The notes under the pieces are model-generated. The model had not been told where the DNA came from and made no database searches. It was given only the letters and a program-made list of their open reading frames with translations. Of a DNA stretch of 64,000 bases, positions 29,508-42,400 are shown one piece after another. Numbering within the stretch: the stretch's first letter is position 1; every line of letters starts with the position of its first letter. The translations under genes were made by a program, and so were the position numbers. The DNA comes from Daedaleopsis sinensis (taxonomy: Eukaryota > Basidiomycota > Agaricomycetes > Polyporales > Polyporaceae): assembly GCA_033807695.1 (NCBI GenBank), contig CM066301.1, positions 3,038,001-3,102,000 on the forward strand, written 5' to 3'.

Positions 29508-32500
29508 CTATCGCGAGTTGAAGTTGAACCACGACTGCCGCTTGGCTGAAAGAAACAAACGTCAGCACGCCTTCCGAGCACACTTACGCGAACAAACGGC
29601 GACAACGTACCGGTTCTGCACAAGCACAAGGCAAACGAAGTGATCAGTCTTCAGCGGGTGGACACGGATAAAGTGACATACCCAGAGTCCTCTGCTTGCA
29701 CTCTCGCCAACGGGTTTGCCATGCTCGGGGAAGCGGGACCGGTGCTTGTGATCGCAGCTGCCGCGCTTCCTCCTCCTCCACGCAGGGGCTTGGCGATCCG
29801 GCCAAAGCTTAATGTCGACGAGCTCGCGGCCTTTTGCGCTAAACGGAGCCAAATGTTTCAGCCCAATTCAACGGCATGCCACAATTTATGATACGCACCG
29901 CGCGCCTGGTCGAGCCGTTCCTTCACCGCCTGCAATTGCGCCTCGAACTTCTGGTTCTGCACCGCCAGCCGACGGTCGGCGTCCTGGAGCAGGGCCTCGA
30001 GGTTCTGTATCCGCTCGTTCCGTGCCAGCAGCTTGCGCTCCGCGATACCCGCCTCCTTCTTCAGTGCCGAATTCTGATCCACGAGCTAAAAGTGTATTAC
30101 GGTCGGGTAAGCGATAGCGCGGTCCCCGGCCATCCACGGCACCTTACCTGCTTCTGCACGATGGTCAGCTGCTCAAGGTTGCGCTCCAAGAACGCCATCT
30201 TCTTCTGCTGAGCCTTGCTGTTGCTGTTGCGGATGACGTTGTTGTACTGCTCCTTGATTTCGTCCAGCTGGATCTCGAGCTCGACCACCTGCGTGCGTAG
30301 TTAGCCGGCGTGCTCACGGGTGCTCGTAATAGACCCTCAGTTGGGGAAGGCGTGATACCTTCTCACACCGGTTCTGGAGATCGCGCATGAGCGACTTCTT
30401 GACACCATCGAACTCGGCAAGCTGAACGCTGATGGCTTTGCGCGTGCGTTCCAAGTCCTGCGCGCTCTCCGCGAGGTTCTTGCCTCCTTCAATACCTGCC
30501 GAAGTCACCGCGAACGCTCGCTGTCGGAATCAGGAATGCTTCAGCAACGTGCAGCGACAGGACACAAGGCACGCTACCTTTAGCTCCTCGTTGACACTCT
30601 TCAAGCCGTCAATCGTGGCATTGAGCGTACGTATCTCGTTGCCTCTGATCTCCAGCTGTTGCTTCAGGTCCTGAACTTCACCGGCGTGGGCGTCGCGCTT
30701 GGCGGCGTACTGTGCCTCCAGCCTGTTCTGCACAGAGTTTTAGACTTTCTCGGACGAGTCAAGATGCCGATCAAAGTTACCTTCAACTCCGCGATTGACT
30801 CGCCAACGTCTACATTGCTGACTTCCTCGTCGTGGATGGTCTTCTCTGGAATCCGATGGAAGAGGTCAGCAGATCACGATTCCGTACACACGTCCGCATA
30901 CGCACCGAGAAGTTCCTCGTACTCGGCTTCGAGACCGGAGACACGGGACTCAAGCTCGTCCCGGCGGCGTTGGTGCATCTCATTCTCCTCCTGCACCTGC
31001 CTGAGACGGTCTACAGTCTCACGAATAAGAGACTGCGCATCCGCCATCCGCCTCCGGATGGAGACGATGTCCGCATGTGAGAGCGTAGAAATGCCTTCGT
31101 CCGAGTCGATGGCATCGAGCTTTGCAAGGATCTGGCGCAGCTGCTCGTCCTTCTCTGAGAAGGTCCCTTGCTATGTACGCAATGGAAGCCAGAATGAGTG
31201 CCTGTTTCAGCGGAAACGAGCAGAAGCAGACAACGTACGGCATCGAACTTCGCCATCATGAGCGCCATCTTCTCCTGCTTGCGCTTCTCCTTGTCCTCTG
31301 CGGAGGCATCCTTCTGCGCCGCCTTCAGGTCTGCAATCGTCTTCTTGAGCTCCTCTAGCTCGCCCTTCGCATCCTGGTTCTGCTCCTTCAAGATGTCGAT
31401 GGTGATCAGGCTCTCCTTGCTGTCGTAGTTGAGCCGCTCCACTTGTAGACGAAGCTCGTTGAGCTGGCCCGACATCGACTTGTTCTCCGTTGAGAGCGAC
31501 GTTTCCTGCTCCTTGAGAAACGTGAGCTCCTCCTTGAGCTCCGTAACCAGCTTCTCCGCCGCTTTGAGTGAGGACTCCCTCTCCCCGAGTTGATCGCTAA
31601 GCTCATTCTCGCGCTTGAGGAATTCTTCGCGCTCATCCTTGTCCAAACCGACAACCGTGGGTGTTTGTGGTCGACTGTCCAAGTCTGCCCGGAGATCCTG
31701 CAGTAGCGGATTGACGGGGGTCTGACTACGCGTAGCAGACGGGGTCGGAGATGCGGTAGTCTTCTTGGGAGCGGCGGACGCAGAAGCGGCAGCCTTGTCA
31801 GATGAAGCCCAATCTGCCTGCTCGACATGACCTCCTGACCGCCAGATGGCCAACTCGGCTTCGAGAGCAGCAATATACTTCTGGTACGACGAGTTGGCGG
31901 CATTGGCCTTCAACAGCAGCGCCTTGAGCTCGAAGGGAGAAAGCTCTGCGTTGACACGAGCAGTGTTCTTGATTGACTTGGCCCGAATACCGAAACGGAG
32001 GGTTGACAGGGTCTCGGCCTCGTTATAGGAAGATGGAGAGCAGTTGATGATGAGGGTTGTTCGAGAGTTACCACCAAGCGACTCTTGTAGGATGCGCGTG
32101 AGCTTGGAATCACGGTACGGGATATACTTCGACTACAGGTTGGCTGGTGAGTATAAGGAACTACCGGCACGACAACTAAACGTACCCTGTCAGTCAAAGC
32201 ATTGATAACCATCCCGAGAGCTGAGAGAGACTTGTTGATCTTCTTGGCCTCCTCTAGTGTCTGACCCGAGGCACCGGTTTTTCCGACTTTCTCGGAACCA
32301 GCCAGATCGACCAAGTACAAGTTACCTGTCTTCTGCGCACCCGTTTCCGTGTTCTTCTGATTAATAGTGATCAGGAAGATGGCATGTGACCGTGAACTCT
32401 CCGCGTTCATGTCTACCAGCCATTTACGTCAAGCCTGAGATGGTCAGAAGGACCACTACGACTTACTAGTGTACGAAACCACACGGGCAGCACCTCCTTG

Positions 32501-33466
32501 CCTCATGATCTCGTAGACTTCTCGTGCGCTACTGACGTAGTAATCGGAGAGGTTCTTGACATAAACACCCTTGTTATTATCTTGGTGTACTTGCAGATTG
32601 TCGTTCTGGGCTGTGAGATTGATCAGACCCCATGTCATGGTGACCCGAGAGGACAGTTCTCAAGTGGACGTACGCGCGAGCAGATCCCTAATCCTCTCCA
32701 AATAGATCTCCATGTATGAGACCTTCACGAGGTACTCTAGATGAGCATCCGATTCTACGATCGACTGGAAGATCTGTTCAGTTATACGGGGTATCAATCC
32801 TTTCAGCTCGGGGTTGTCGATATCGGCGCCCTGTGTGGCGTATATGAGCACAGCTCCTGGACTAAAGTACGGTCGACCCACCATCATGGTGAATGTCTTT
32901 CCACTTCCAGTTTGACCATATGCGAAGACCGTGCCGTTATATCCATCGAGAACATCTGGTGAAACAAGTGAGACACAGGGCTGCAAATGTAGGACATGGT
33001 GGGTTCTCGTGCGTCCAGAGCATTGCGTCCATTGTTGCATCATCTGCCATGCTCAGGATCCGTTGCGCAGAACTCATGGAGAGTATCCATGTGCGCAATG
33101 AGAACAGGAGGAAAGTCATACGTACCCTTCACGGTACTGATAGAGTATCAATATATGTTGACTCGGGGGAATGGGTGGACTCACTCATTCACTCCATAGT
33201 CGAATATATCCTGCTGCTTCGTGCCCGGAGGGAACACCCTATCGAAAGTGAAGCCATCCTTCTCCGGACCTGACCCAACCTGCGCCGATCGGATTTGAAC
33301 GGTTGTGAAGTCCTCGTTGAAAGCTACTACGTTCTCTCCACCTTCCCGTTGCTCGATGGAGTTGGGGGGACGAAATCTACACCCGGGTTGCGAGATTGAG
33401 ATACCGGGCCACAGTGATAACTTCAACCGTTACTGACCGACAGACGACCTTGATGTTCGTAGACAT
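29508..33466 (-). CDS. Conventional kinesin (kinesin-1) heavy chain
   Basis: Exons in coding order are 33466-33438, 33376-33185, 33136-33126, 32955-32882, 32830-32674, 32610-32467, 32412-32186, 32132-31239, 31170-30906, 30845-30781, 30727-30578, 30520-30359, 30288-30148, 30085-29899, 29838-29682, 29615-29611 and 29545-29508, giving 965 aa, the size of fungal kinesin-1. The N-terminal motor has the P-loop GQTGSGKT, switch I NAESSRSH and switch II DLAGSE; residues 350-880 are coiled coil. The tail carries the autoinhibitory IAK-type motif ([11 protein letters not shown]). It moves organelles and secretory vesicles toward microtubule plus ends during hyphal growth. Two exons are microexons of 11 and 5 nt. 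Confidence 0.95.
29611..29615 (-). other. 5-nt microexon of kinesin-1
   Basis: The coding-strand exon is AACCG, preceded by TGTGCAG and followed by GTACGT, with introns of 66 nt (29616-29681) and 65 nt (29546-29610). It turns phase 2 into phase 1, so codons read GG|A ACC G|CC and the tail becomes ...[19 protein letters not shown] stop. Skipping it throws the tail out of frame into implausible sequence. Confidence 0.8.
33126..33136 (-). other. 11-nt microexon of kinesin-1
   Basis: The coding-strand exon TACCGTGAAGG lies between a 48-nt intron (33137-33184) and a 170-nt intron (32956-33125). It supplies D-T-V-K-D, restoring the conserved motor stretch [19 protein letters not shown]. Confidence 0.8.
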
Positions 33467-33955
33467 GGTCGGAGCTCGTTACTGCTGCGTTAGAACGCGA
33501 CGAAAGGAGAGTCGAATATAGCCTAAAGCGCTGCTGCTTGATCGGTGAGGTATATAGGGAATGCACAAGCGAGACAGTCGGTCTAGTAGTAAAAGAAAGA
33601 GTTGAACGACGGTGCCAGAAGATGACGAGAGGACGGCTACGGGCCTGTTGGCGGAGACAAGGTCTAAAGAAGGTCAAGCAGGCATAACCAGAAGGTATTT
33701 ACGGCTGTTGTCAAGCTCGCGCACGCGTCGTTCAAGCCCTTAGCGCTCCATTTTAGGGAAACGGCCGTGTCCCAGGAGACACACCTCCCGCCTGAGCCCA
33801 CATACGATATACGGTGACAATGCATTCAACATTTCCGCTCGTATAGAATACACATATGGCTGGTCATACAAGTGTGGAGAATCTAAGCAGTTCAGGAAAG
33901 GGTGTACGTGCCAACTGGTATGCATGTGGGTCACGAGAGGGAGCATTCTGGTCCA
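33467..33955. other. Intergenic region upstream of kinesin-1
   Basis: No gene is seen in these 489 bp between the kinesin-1 start and the ELF1 stop, both on the minus strand. It should hold the kinesin-1 promoter. I could not name an element. Confidence 0.5.
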
Positions 33956-34384
33956 CTACTCATCATCACTGCCCACAGAAGGGGCTCTGGTAGGTCTGCT
34001 TGATGATGCGACGGGTCTACGCACAGAGGTGGCCTCCTTCTCTGCGGCGTCGGCAGCGTCAATCCACTCCGAGTAAATGTCAATTGGCTCCGTCAGGTCT
34101 ACAGATGCAATTAGTAAATAGCGATAGCAAGAGAACGATGAACGCACGATTGGCCTTGCTCTGATACCTCTGGTCGCATATTTTGCACAATAGCTGAGCT
34201 ACCCCCTCTTTCCTGTTGATCCTCACAGAGACCGAACCTTCGTGGTGACAGAAGAGGCAAGTGAAGCTGGTTTCTGCAGCTTGTGTGAGTACAAAGGCCG
34301 CACTAGTCAAGTTCTAAACATACCTAGCACTTCCTTCTTCCGAGGCCCGGCAGGCTTGCGAGAAGACTTCTTGCGTTTGCCCAT
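33956..34384 (-). CDS. ELF1: Transcription elongation factor 1 (ELF1/ELOF1)
   Basis: Exons in coding order are 34384-34324, 34273-34148 and 34098-33956, giving 109 aa. A basic N-terminus (MGKRKKSSRKPAGPRKK) leads to a zinc ribbon with CLFC and CKIC pairs. The conserved KANHLTEPIDIYSEWIDA segment follows, then an acidic Ser-rich tail ending SVGSDDE. ELF1 rides with elongating RNA polymerase II and helps it pass nucleosomes, and in animals it supports transcription-coupled repair. It is head-to-head with kinesin-5, with 197 bp between the starts. Confidence 0.95.
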
Positions 34385-34581
34385 CTCAGTCACTATGAGA
34401 GGGCGAGAGGGATGGCGCAGAGCTCGGAATCATTGCCCCCAGCAAGCGGAAGGGATTAGGCGCCGGTGATATGATTCCCACGGAGCGCCCACGTGATGTA
34501 CGCGACACGCGCGTGTTGAATTGTTGGTCGTCCTCGGGCAGATCGTCGTCTACGCTTGTTCATCGTCTCTCTCAGTCTGCC

Positions 34582-37500
34582 ATGGCCTTCCGCCGTCCCC
34601 CGTCGCGCTCGCAGCGGGCGACCGCATCATCTGCTATGCCTCCTCCATCCACCAACTTCCGACCACGCTCTGCTCTCGCGAGATCTGATTCTTCCCAGCG
34701 ATCCACGACGACTCTAGCCACCTCTGCCGACCATGGAGAGCCTGGCCCTTCCCAAACTGCCAAAGGTGGTCCCTATCAGAGACCTCCTGCAGGAGAATCA
34801 GACACAAATATCAAGGTGGTTATACGGTGTCGGCGCCGCTCCGAACGAGAACAGCAAGACAATTCCCCAATCATCGTCACTACCAACGGTGCTAGGAGCG
34901 AGGATATCACCATCGAGACTTCTGCGCCTTCCACGAGCCTGGGTGTTGTGGCTCTGCCTACAACACGAACGTACCCTTTTGACATGGTCTTTGGACCGGA
35001 GGCCAGCCAGGCTTCTATCTATCAAGACGTCGTTCATCCGATGCTAGAAGAGGTCCTGATGGGCTACAACTGCACTCTCTTCGCATATGGTCAGACAGGC
35101 ACCGGAAAGACGTGAGTAACATACTTGATAACTAGCCTCGATCTTACGCCGCATACATAGTCACACAATGCAGGGTGACCTAACCACAACACCTATGGGA
35201 AACCCATCTGCACAGGCGGGCATGATCCCCCGCGTACTCTTCAATCTCTTCCAGCAACTAGAGGCAACCTCGTCCGACTTCAGTGTCAAGATATCCTTTG
35301 TAGAGCTGTACAACGAGGAGCTCCGTGACCTCCTTGCCCCTGATCTTGCTGCCCCGTCCGGCACTAACCAACCGATGGGCATGGGTGTCCATAGAGATGT
35401 CCCTACACAAGTCAGCCTGAAGCTTTTTGACGACGCCAACAAGAGAGGTATCATTATCCAGGGTCTTGAGGACACTCCGGTACGGACCGCCGCCGATGCT
35501 CTTGCCCTACTCACGAAGGGTAGTCACCGGAGACAAATCGCCGCGACAAAGTTCAACGACCATTCCAGTCGATCTCACTCCGTATTCTCCATCACGGTCC
35601 ACACCACCATGTCATCTTCCACCGGCGATGGTCTCCTCCGCGTCGGTAAACTCAACCTGGTCGATCTTGCGGGTTCGGAGAACATTGGTCGCTCCGGTGC
35701 AGAGAACAAACGAGCCAGGGAAGCAGGCATGATTAATCAGAGTTTACTCACTCTTGGTCGAGTCATCAACGCACTCGTTGACGGGTCTTCGCATGTTCCC
35801 TACCGGTATGTGTTCGCCGTTACCGACTGAACTTCGCGCGCTGAGTGCTTCCTTTAGCGAATCGAAGCTCACCCGTATCCTCCAAGACTCCCTAGGAGGA
35901 CACACGAAGACGTGCATCATCGCGACGGTCTCTCCCGCCCGTTCAAACATGGAAGAGACTCTCTCTACCCTAGACTATGCCATCCGAGCAAAGTCGATCA
36001 AGAACCGTCCGGAGGTCAACCAGCAGATGACACGCAACGCTCTCATCAAAGACTACGTCGCTGAAATCACGCGTCTACATGCGGACCTGCGTGCGGTCCG
36101 TGAGAAGAGCGGGATCATCATCTCGGAGGAGACCTGGGCGAAGATGACCATGGAGCAGGAGCTCAAGGAAACAGAGCGTCTGGAGGCAGTCAAGCAGGTC
36201 GAGATCCTCGAGGGTCAGATGCAAGCACTCCGTGAAGAGTTCGAGGAGGCGATGTCTTTACTCAACCGAACAGACAAGGAGCTTCGCGAGACGAAGGTTC
36301 GACTAGAAGACACGCAACAGCAGCTCACGGCTGTTGAGGGCGCTCTTGAGGAGGAGATCTTCGTACGACAAGCTCACCAGAAGAGTGAAGAGGCCCTCCT
36401 GGGAGCAGTCGCAGGGTGGAAGGAGGTCGGCCGTGAATACGAGGGTGAAGTCCACGGACTCTTTGGAAAGCTCGGTATGTGCAGACGACCTATGTTCATT
36501 CGGATTCTCATTGCTATTTGCAGAGCGAAAGGCGGTAGCCTTTGGTACCAACCTCAAAGCCGTCAATGCGCACAGCAAAACTCTCTCCGCGGAGACGCAA
36601 ACCATGTCTGTGAAGGTCGATGGCTTCATGAAGGCTGCCTCCCAGCATCTGAGTAAGGTGAAGACCGAGACCGAGCAGTTCCAGACGAAGGAGTTGGAAG
36701 CCCTGGCCACCATCTCCAGCCGCCTGAAGGAGCAGCTCGATAAGGTTCAAGAGGCTCTCCAGCTCATCCATGCCAAGGAAGAGACAGCTAAGGAGACCGT
36801 GGAGACTATCCGTGTAACGATCACCGAGGCCCAGACGAGCATAAAGACGGGGTTCTCTGCGTACTCCGAAGAGCTGCGCAAGCATAGCGAGTCTATCTGC
36901 AAGGAAGCCGAATCGTCAAGCCTCGCCAGCTGCGCCGCGGTATGTCTCCTTAGCGTGGACTACTCGATTTCGTGCTAAGCAGTTCCACAGGTCGAGAAAG
37001 CTTTCCAGGAGTTGGGTGTACTCACCGAGGCCATCAAACAAGAGGCACTAGAGTTCATTAGCACCGAGCGCAAGACATTGCAGGAAGCGAAGGAACTTGC
37101 TGACAACACGACCAATGTCGAGATCGCCCGACTCAAGCAGCAGAACGTTCTTCTGAAGCGCCTCCTCGAGTCCGAACGTATCGAGGCCAAGCGTTCCGCT
37201 GATGCCCTATTAGAGCGGATTGCGGGACTCCTTGGAGACTTTACTACTGAGCGAGATCGCAGCCTGCGGGAGACATTCTCCGAGATGACGCAGAGCAACA
37301 CCACGGCGGAACGCGAGATGCAGCAACTCGGCGAGACGCAGGGCCAGCAGCTCGAGGCTGCTGTCCTGCGCGGCTCTTCCTGGAGTGAGCATCTGACTAA
37401 CAGAGGATTGGAGGGCAAGCGGTTGCGCGATAATGGGATCAAAGTGAGCATCTTCGCTCACTTTAAGCGTGTCGCGTACTCACTGCTCGGATAGTCTATC

Positions 37501-38422
37501 AACTCGACCAGAGGTACCATACGTGATGGTTTCACTGGGGTCCAGACGACTGTCGCCAAGTCAACTTCAAGTTTCAGCCATGAGTTGCAGGGTATTGTTC
37601 AGACGTCGACAACGACGCTCACACAGGGTGGGTCTCCATTCTCTCGGAATTTGTACTACAGTTGGCTAATCAACTATTTCAGCGTTTGACCGTGAACACC
37701 GAGCGAAACGCGCGCGCATTGAAGCTACCGATGGTCTAGCTGCAGAGGCACAATCGGCATACCGTTATATACAGCGCGGTATCGCTTCGACCTCAAGGGC
37801 TATTGAAGGGAGCTCCTCTCGTATCCTCAGCGAGACCACGGATATGACCAGCGCAGTCGACGCCCTCAACGTTGCTTCCACCTCTGCCCTTGGCAACATC
37901 CGCAAAGCCACGCACAGTCTCATGGAGGAGGGAGCGCGGGAAGACAAACCCACGGGCCTTACCCCGCGCAAGCGCAGCCGGAGAATGGCAGACGATCCAC
38001 CACCCACGGCAAGCAGGGACGTCCTCGTCCGCCGCTTCCGGTCGAGGGGTACGTCATCTGTAGGCAGCGAGACGTTCCTTGCAGAGCACCTTCCTTTGCC
38101 GGAGGAAGATGCAGGCTCGCCCGCGCTCGACGCCATGATGGTCGATTCCCCAGTAGACGGTCCTCTCTCCGACGAGGAGAATCGATCTGAGTCTCTACCT
38201 GGCAATTCGCCGCCTCCCCTGGTGAAGTCGCTCGCGTCGTCCTCATCCTCCTCGACGTCCACGGAGACCCTTCCTGTCCCTATCGCGCCGTCGATCCCCG
38301 TCCCCAAACAGTTCGGCAAGACTATCCTTCATCAACCTCAACTGGGAACACTTACGGACTCCAAAGCGACAAACGTAGTGCGGACGCGGCCACAACGAAC
38401 CCGGCGCACCGCCGGACGATGA
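34582..38422 (+). CDS. Kinesin-5 (BimC/Eg5) mitotic motor
   Basis: The seven exons are 34582-35111, 35161-35805, 35858-36474, 36524-36939, 36991-37443, 37495-37627 and 37683-38422, giving 1177 aa. After a 75-residue Ser/Pro-rich extension comes the motor, with P-loop GQTGTGKT, switch I NDHSSRSH and switch II DLAGSE, then a neck and long coiled coil. Near residue 1035 the [12 protein letters not shown] stretch matches the BimC box, whose Thr-Pro is the Cdk1 site in this family. Kinesin-5 tetramers slide antiparallel spindle microtubules. An in-frame ATG at 34471 would add 37 residues; I prefer 34582. Confidence 0.95.
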
Positions 38423-38693
38423 TCACGCCCAACCTCACCGTCGCTGTTGCTACCTAGGATTGCTCGACTGAGTTGATTTCTGTAACCTTATTGCATTTTC
38501 CTCGTAGCTCTTGTCTTATCGAATTCATTGTATACCGTAGTGATGGAATAGTATATACCATACAAGTGGCGGTTCAACTGCTGACGTAATCCGATTGTGC
38601 CGCGGTCGTCGTGGTGAGCATCGGCGAGGGCGTTCCGCACCGTCCATCTCATTCTTGGTGTATATCCTCCCCTACTTTCCGTCCACGGCTATC

Positions 38694-39250
38694 ATGGCTA
38701 GCGCAGGCATTAAAAGTTCGTACTCATATCTCTGGGACTGCCTCCGGGCATGTACTCAAGCGCGACTCCCAGCGGTCATCCTCCTCTCCTTCGTCCTGGC
38801 CGTCGGCTTCCTGCTCGTCATCCTATCCTGCGCGCTGTGGGCTAACTGGCTACCTCTTCTCGTTGGTGCGTATGATGCCAGTCTGTCCGGTGCGCGCAGG
38901 GGCTTATATGCGTTCAAGCTTTCACCTTTGTGCTCGCGCCACTTCCAAACGCCGTCTTCGCCCGCTGCGGAGGAGACGACTTCTCCGCAGAATACGATGG
39001 ATCAGGGCCTGTGGACCTCGGCCGCTTCATCACGGCCATGATTGTTGTCACGGGCTTTGCGCTTCCGTTGGTACTGGCACATTCGGAGGTCATCACCAAA
39101 GGGGCGTGTGTGATGTCTATTGCTGGCGGCGGGTATGTCTACTCATTCCTCCCAACGTGCTCACTCGCCTGACTAGCCTACAGCCTTGTATATGGCACTA
39201 TCATGGCGTACAGCCAGACCTTCAAGCAGGACAGCTCGGAGTACGAGTGA
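38694..39250 (+). CDS. VPS55: Vacuolar protein sorting protein 55 (OB-RGRP family)
   Basis: The four exons are 38694-38715, 38773-38865, 38919-39132 and 39184-39250, giving 131 aa. Splicing the 57-nt first intron yields ...IKTVILLSFVLAVGFLLVI, the family's first membrane segment. Further segments and the APLPNAVFARC and GRFITAMIVVTGFALPLVLAH motifs follow. Vps55 and Vps68 act together in late endosome to vacuole trafficking. The stop TGA lies within a GAGTGAGT donor-like sequence, so an extra C-terminal exon cannot be excluded, although no plausible one follows. It lies downstream of kinesin-5 on the same strand and is convergent with TRS120. Confidence 0.9.
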
Positions 39251-39417
39251 GTTATAAACATCTGCGCCGCACGACTGGACAACTATTATGCTACACCTCC
39301 CCAAGGCCGTTGTACACTATCGTACTATTACTCGTCTGTCGTGATATCCATGGCGTCCATTACGAGAAGAGCAAGCATCCGGGGTGCATAAATCAACCGT
39401 ACGTAGTAAGGTAAGTG

Positions 39418-42400
39418 TCATGGCTCTCCGGAGACATCTATACGCATCTTGCCGTGTCCAACAAGCGCAGGGGGTTCCTGTGAGCGACCAACAGCCCAGA
39501 CCTCCGCGGAGAAGTCGAAGCGACCGCAGGCGATGAACGCGAGAGGTGTCTCGAGCTCATGGGTCTCGCCTTTGGCTAATCGCCCGACTGCGACGTCGAC
39601 CAGTTCGCCTTGGAAGACAACATGCTCCACTGGTTCCAAGTCGAGATTGAGTACAAGCACGAGGTCGGATGCTACAAGCTGCATGAGAGCGCATCCGCTT
39701 TAGTAATGACAAAGAGCTCACGAGAAAGATTCGTGATAGTCGTCTTTAGGTAGACAAACTCGTTGGGCAGTGGCAAGAACTTCGTCTTCGTTGGGTCGAC
39801 CGGTACTGACGTCTCGTTCCCTTTGTCGTCGTAGCGGACCAACGACATCCGCACTCGTGCACTCTCAACGCGCAATGCTTCCAGCATGGGGAGCGTCATC
39901 CGTTGCTGTCGCAGCGAGAGATCTCCTGCTCTTGTGCCTCCGCTCTGTACATATTGATATGAGCGAAGCACCATATGAGCACAGTCGTGTGGCATTTACC
40001 TCGCGCCAGTGCCCATGGACCACTTTGAACAACTCTTCTCTGTACCAGAACAGTTCGCGCTGTGAGCGCTCCTGCTCTGCGGTCAACTTTGACGAGGAGA
40101 CCACGTATTGCCTGTCAGACAGCATTGGTATCGGGCGTGAAATATGCTCCTCCGTAAGCAATATCTTCTTGATTGGTAGGACAATCCTGCGTGGGGAGAC
40201 GTTGAAGGACACTTGGATATGTATGATAATTGTATTGCAACGTACCGAGAGGTGGAGCCAGGCGGGACAACGGTCGTGAGCGTCGCAGGTTCTGCTCCTG
40301 GATTGCTGTCAGCAATGCATCTCTCCACCTCAACACCACGCATAGAGGTGAACATGCCTTCCTGTCTGCGCTGAAAGGTGACCTCGAAAGGCAGGCCATA
40401 TGTGTTTCGCACTTCGATAGAAAAGATACACCAGTCCGCGATGTCGCCAACATGCAGCAGCGCCTTCCGTGCTTTCACGTCGGGCGAGATGTCCTCTCCG
40501 TCGTCCGTACCGGGGGGCAGTGTGGTCGTCGCTCCGGAATAGGAGAGGATGTCCATCGCATGACACTCAAGCATGTGATAAACAGTGACCAATACAGGAT
40601 ACGACAGTTGTCGTGTGTGGAAAACCTCTGGCGGTTTTTGCAGGCTTTCTTGCGGTCGCTTGACGTGGGAGTACGATACATGGATCGCACCACTTGTACT
40701 ACGACGCAGGTCAGGGGAATCAGCGTTGACAGAGTAACGCAAGTCGACGATACTCACCAGCCAACTTTACCAAAACATACCACAGTGATGACTCGCTTCT
40801 GCCCTGGACCAATCATCTGTGGCTCGCGTTGACTGTCCCACGTGAATACTGGCCGGTGTACCAGGTCGTACTCTGTCTCGTACGTGTCGAAGACTGACAT
40901 GTCACCCTCAGCAAGGGCTTGTTGAGCGGGTGCGATGGTAGAGTCATCGAAGGTCAGGCGAAGGAAGTCAACTGGAAGCGAAGAGACATTCTCAAGCGTG
41001 ATGCGAATCGTGGACCTGTGATTTGTCGTCAGCGTTTAACAACCGAGAAGTTGCTAGAGGACTGACATCTCGCCGTTGTACAACATGACTGCACCGTGCG
41101 TCAACGATGTCCGCCGTATTCGCAGGAGGGGCTGTTCGGGGACTACACTGCACTCGATGAAGCGGACCACCCTCTTAGTCGAAGATTGTGTCGTTACTTG
41201 TGTGCTTGCCCTCTTGCTTGACTTTTGCCACGCTCGAGAGTCGAGACCAGAGCGCTTTGACCTTCCAACCTCGCATTCTATTGCACTTCGTCGACTGGAT
41301 TTTCGTTCCTCCTCCTCTTCAGTCGCCAAAGGAAGAACGAATTCGCGCGAGACACCGCCAGGTGCTTGGACGATACATCCACGTATCGTCAACGTCCCAG
41401 CTTCTGTGGCTCTTCCGGTGATAGTCACAGGGTGGAAGGAGTTTGCAGGGACCATGACAGGGATCGCCTTCGACACGAACGACACGCCAGACGTGCTATA
41501 GATTCATAGTCAGAAAAATAGCGGGCCCGTATCAAGAGCGAGACAGACCTAAGCTGCACGCTTTGTAGCTCGAGGTCGAAGACGTAGGGATTTCGCAGTG
41601 TTATGACCAGATCAAATGGCTCGTTCTGAACAAGCACGGTCTTGGTCTTTTATGCATGGTCAGGTACTGTGCGATGCTCGTGAAGAGCAGGACGGACTAA
41701 CCTGATTCTGCAGCAACTTCCGTGGATTGTACAGGAAGGGATCTCGAACACCAGCTATAATCGACCCTGTAGCACTAGACCCTTGCGACAGTAAGGACAG
41801 GGGTTTTTCAATTGGCATCCTGACCAGGGGTAACCTGATATCGTGGCGTGAGTGCAAACATTGTGACAGCTCAAGGATGATACACGTACGGAAGAACCAC
41901 GATGCTAGTGATCGGTTGACCAGACCAATAATCCACCGACGTATTATCACCGCGTCGTTTAGCCGTTGATAGTGCCTTCTTTGCATTGTCGTACATACTG
42001 CGTTGATCGAGTGCCGTCATGACAGGATGTAATAGCTTCAAAGCGGACAGTGCGAACTGAGCAACAGCATTGTAGTCTAGATACTCATCACTATGTATGA
42101 CAAGACACAACGCGCGAGAATGTGGAGACGTACCAGGAAGTGCTTCCGCGATGGCGATTGCCTCCCTGATGATGGCCAGTTGCAGCTCGGGCCAACCGAA
42201 TGGTTCATGGAGTGATTGCAGGTCCTCAATATCGTCCATATCATCGGCGTCCTGGGACGAAACACTCTCCCGGGCTGGCGCACTTGACTGCAGCAGCTTG
42301 ACAGCCTCGAGATCGATACCATGAACCCTGCATACATGTTTAAGGATGCGAAGTATGCTCTCGTTTCCGTCTGTCCGCTCGTTCTCTCGCACGCCCACCG

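Noticed and set aside
39251..39417. Possible extra C-terminal exon of VPS55 after a GTGAGT-like site
   Set aside because: No following exon gives a family-like C-terminus, and the encoded 131 aa already match VPS55 length.
40246..40400. Possible GC-AG intron inside TRS120 (GAAG|GCATGT)
   Set aside because: The frame reads through to the PPGSTSR segment expected before the next canonical intron, so no splice is needed.
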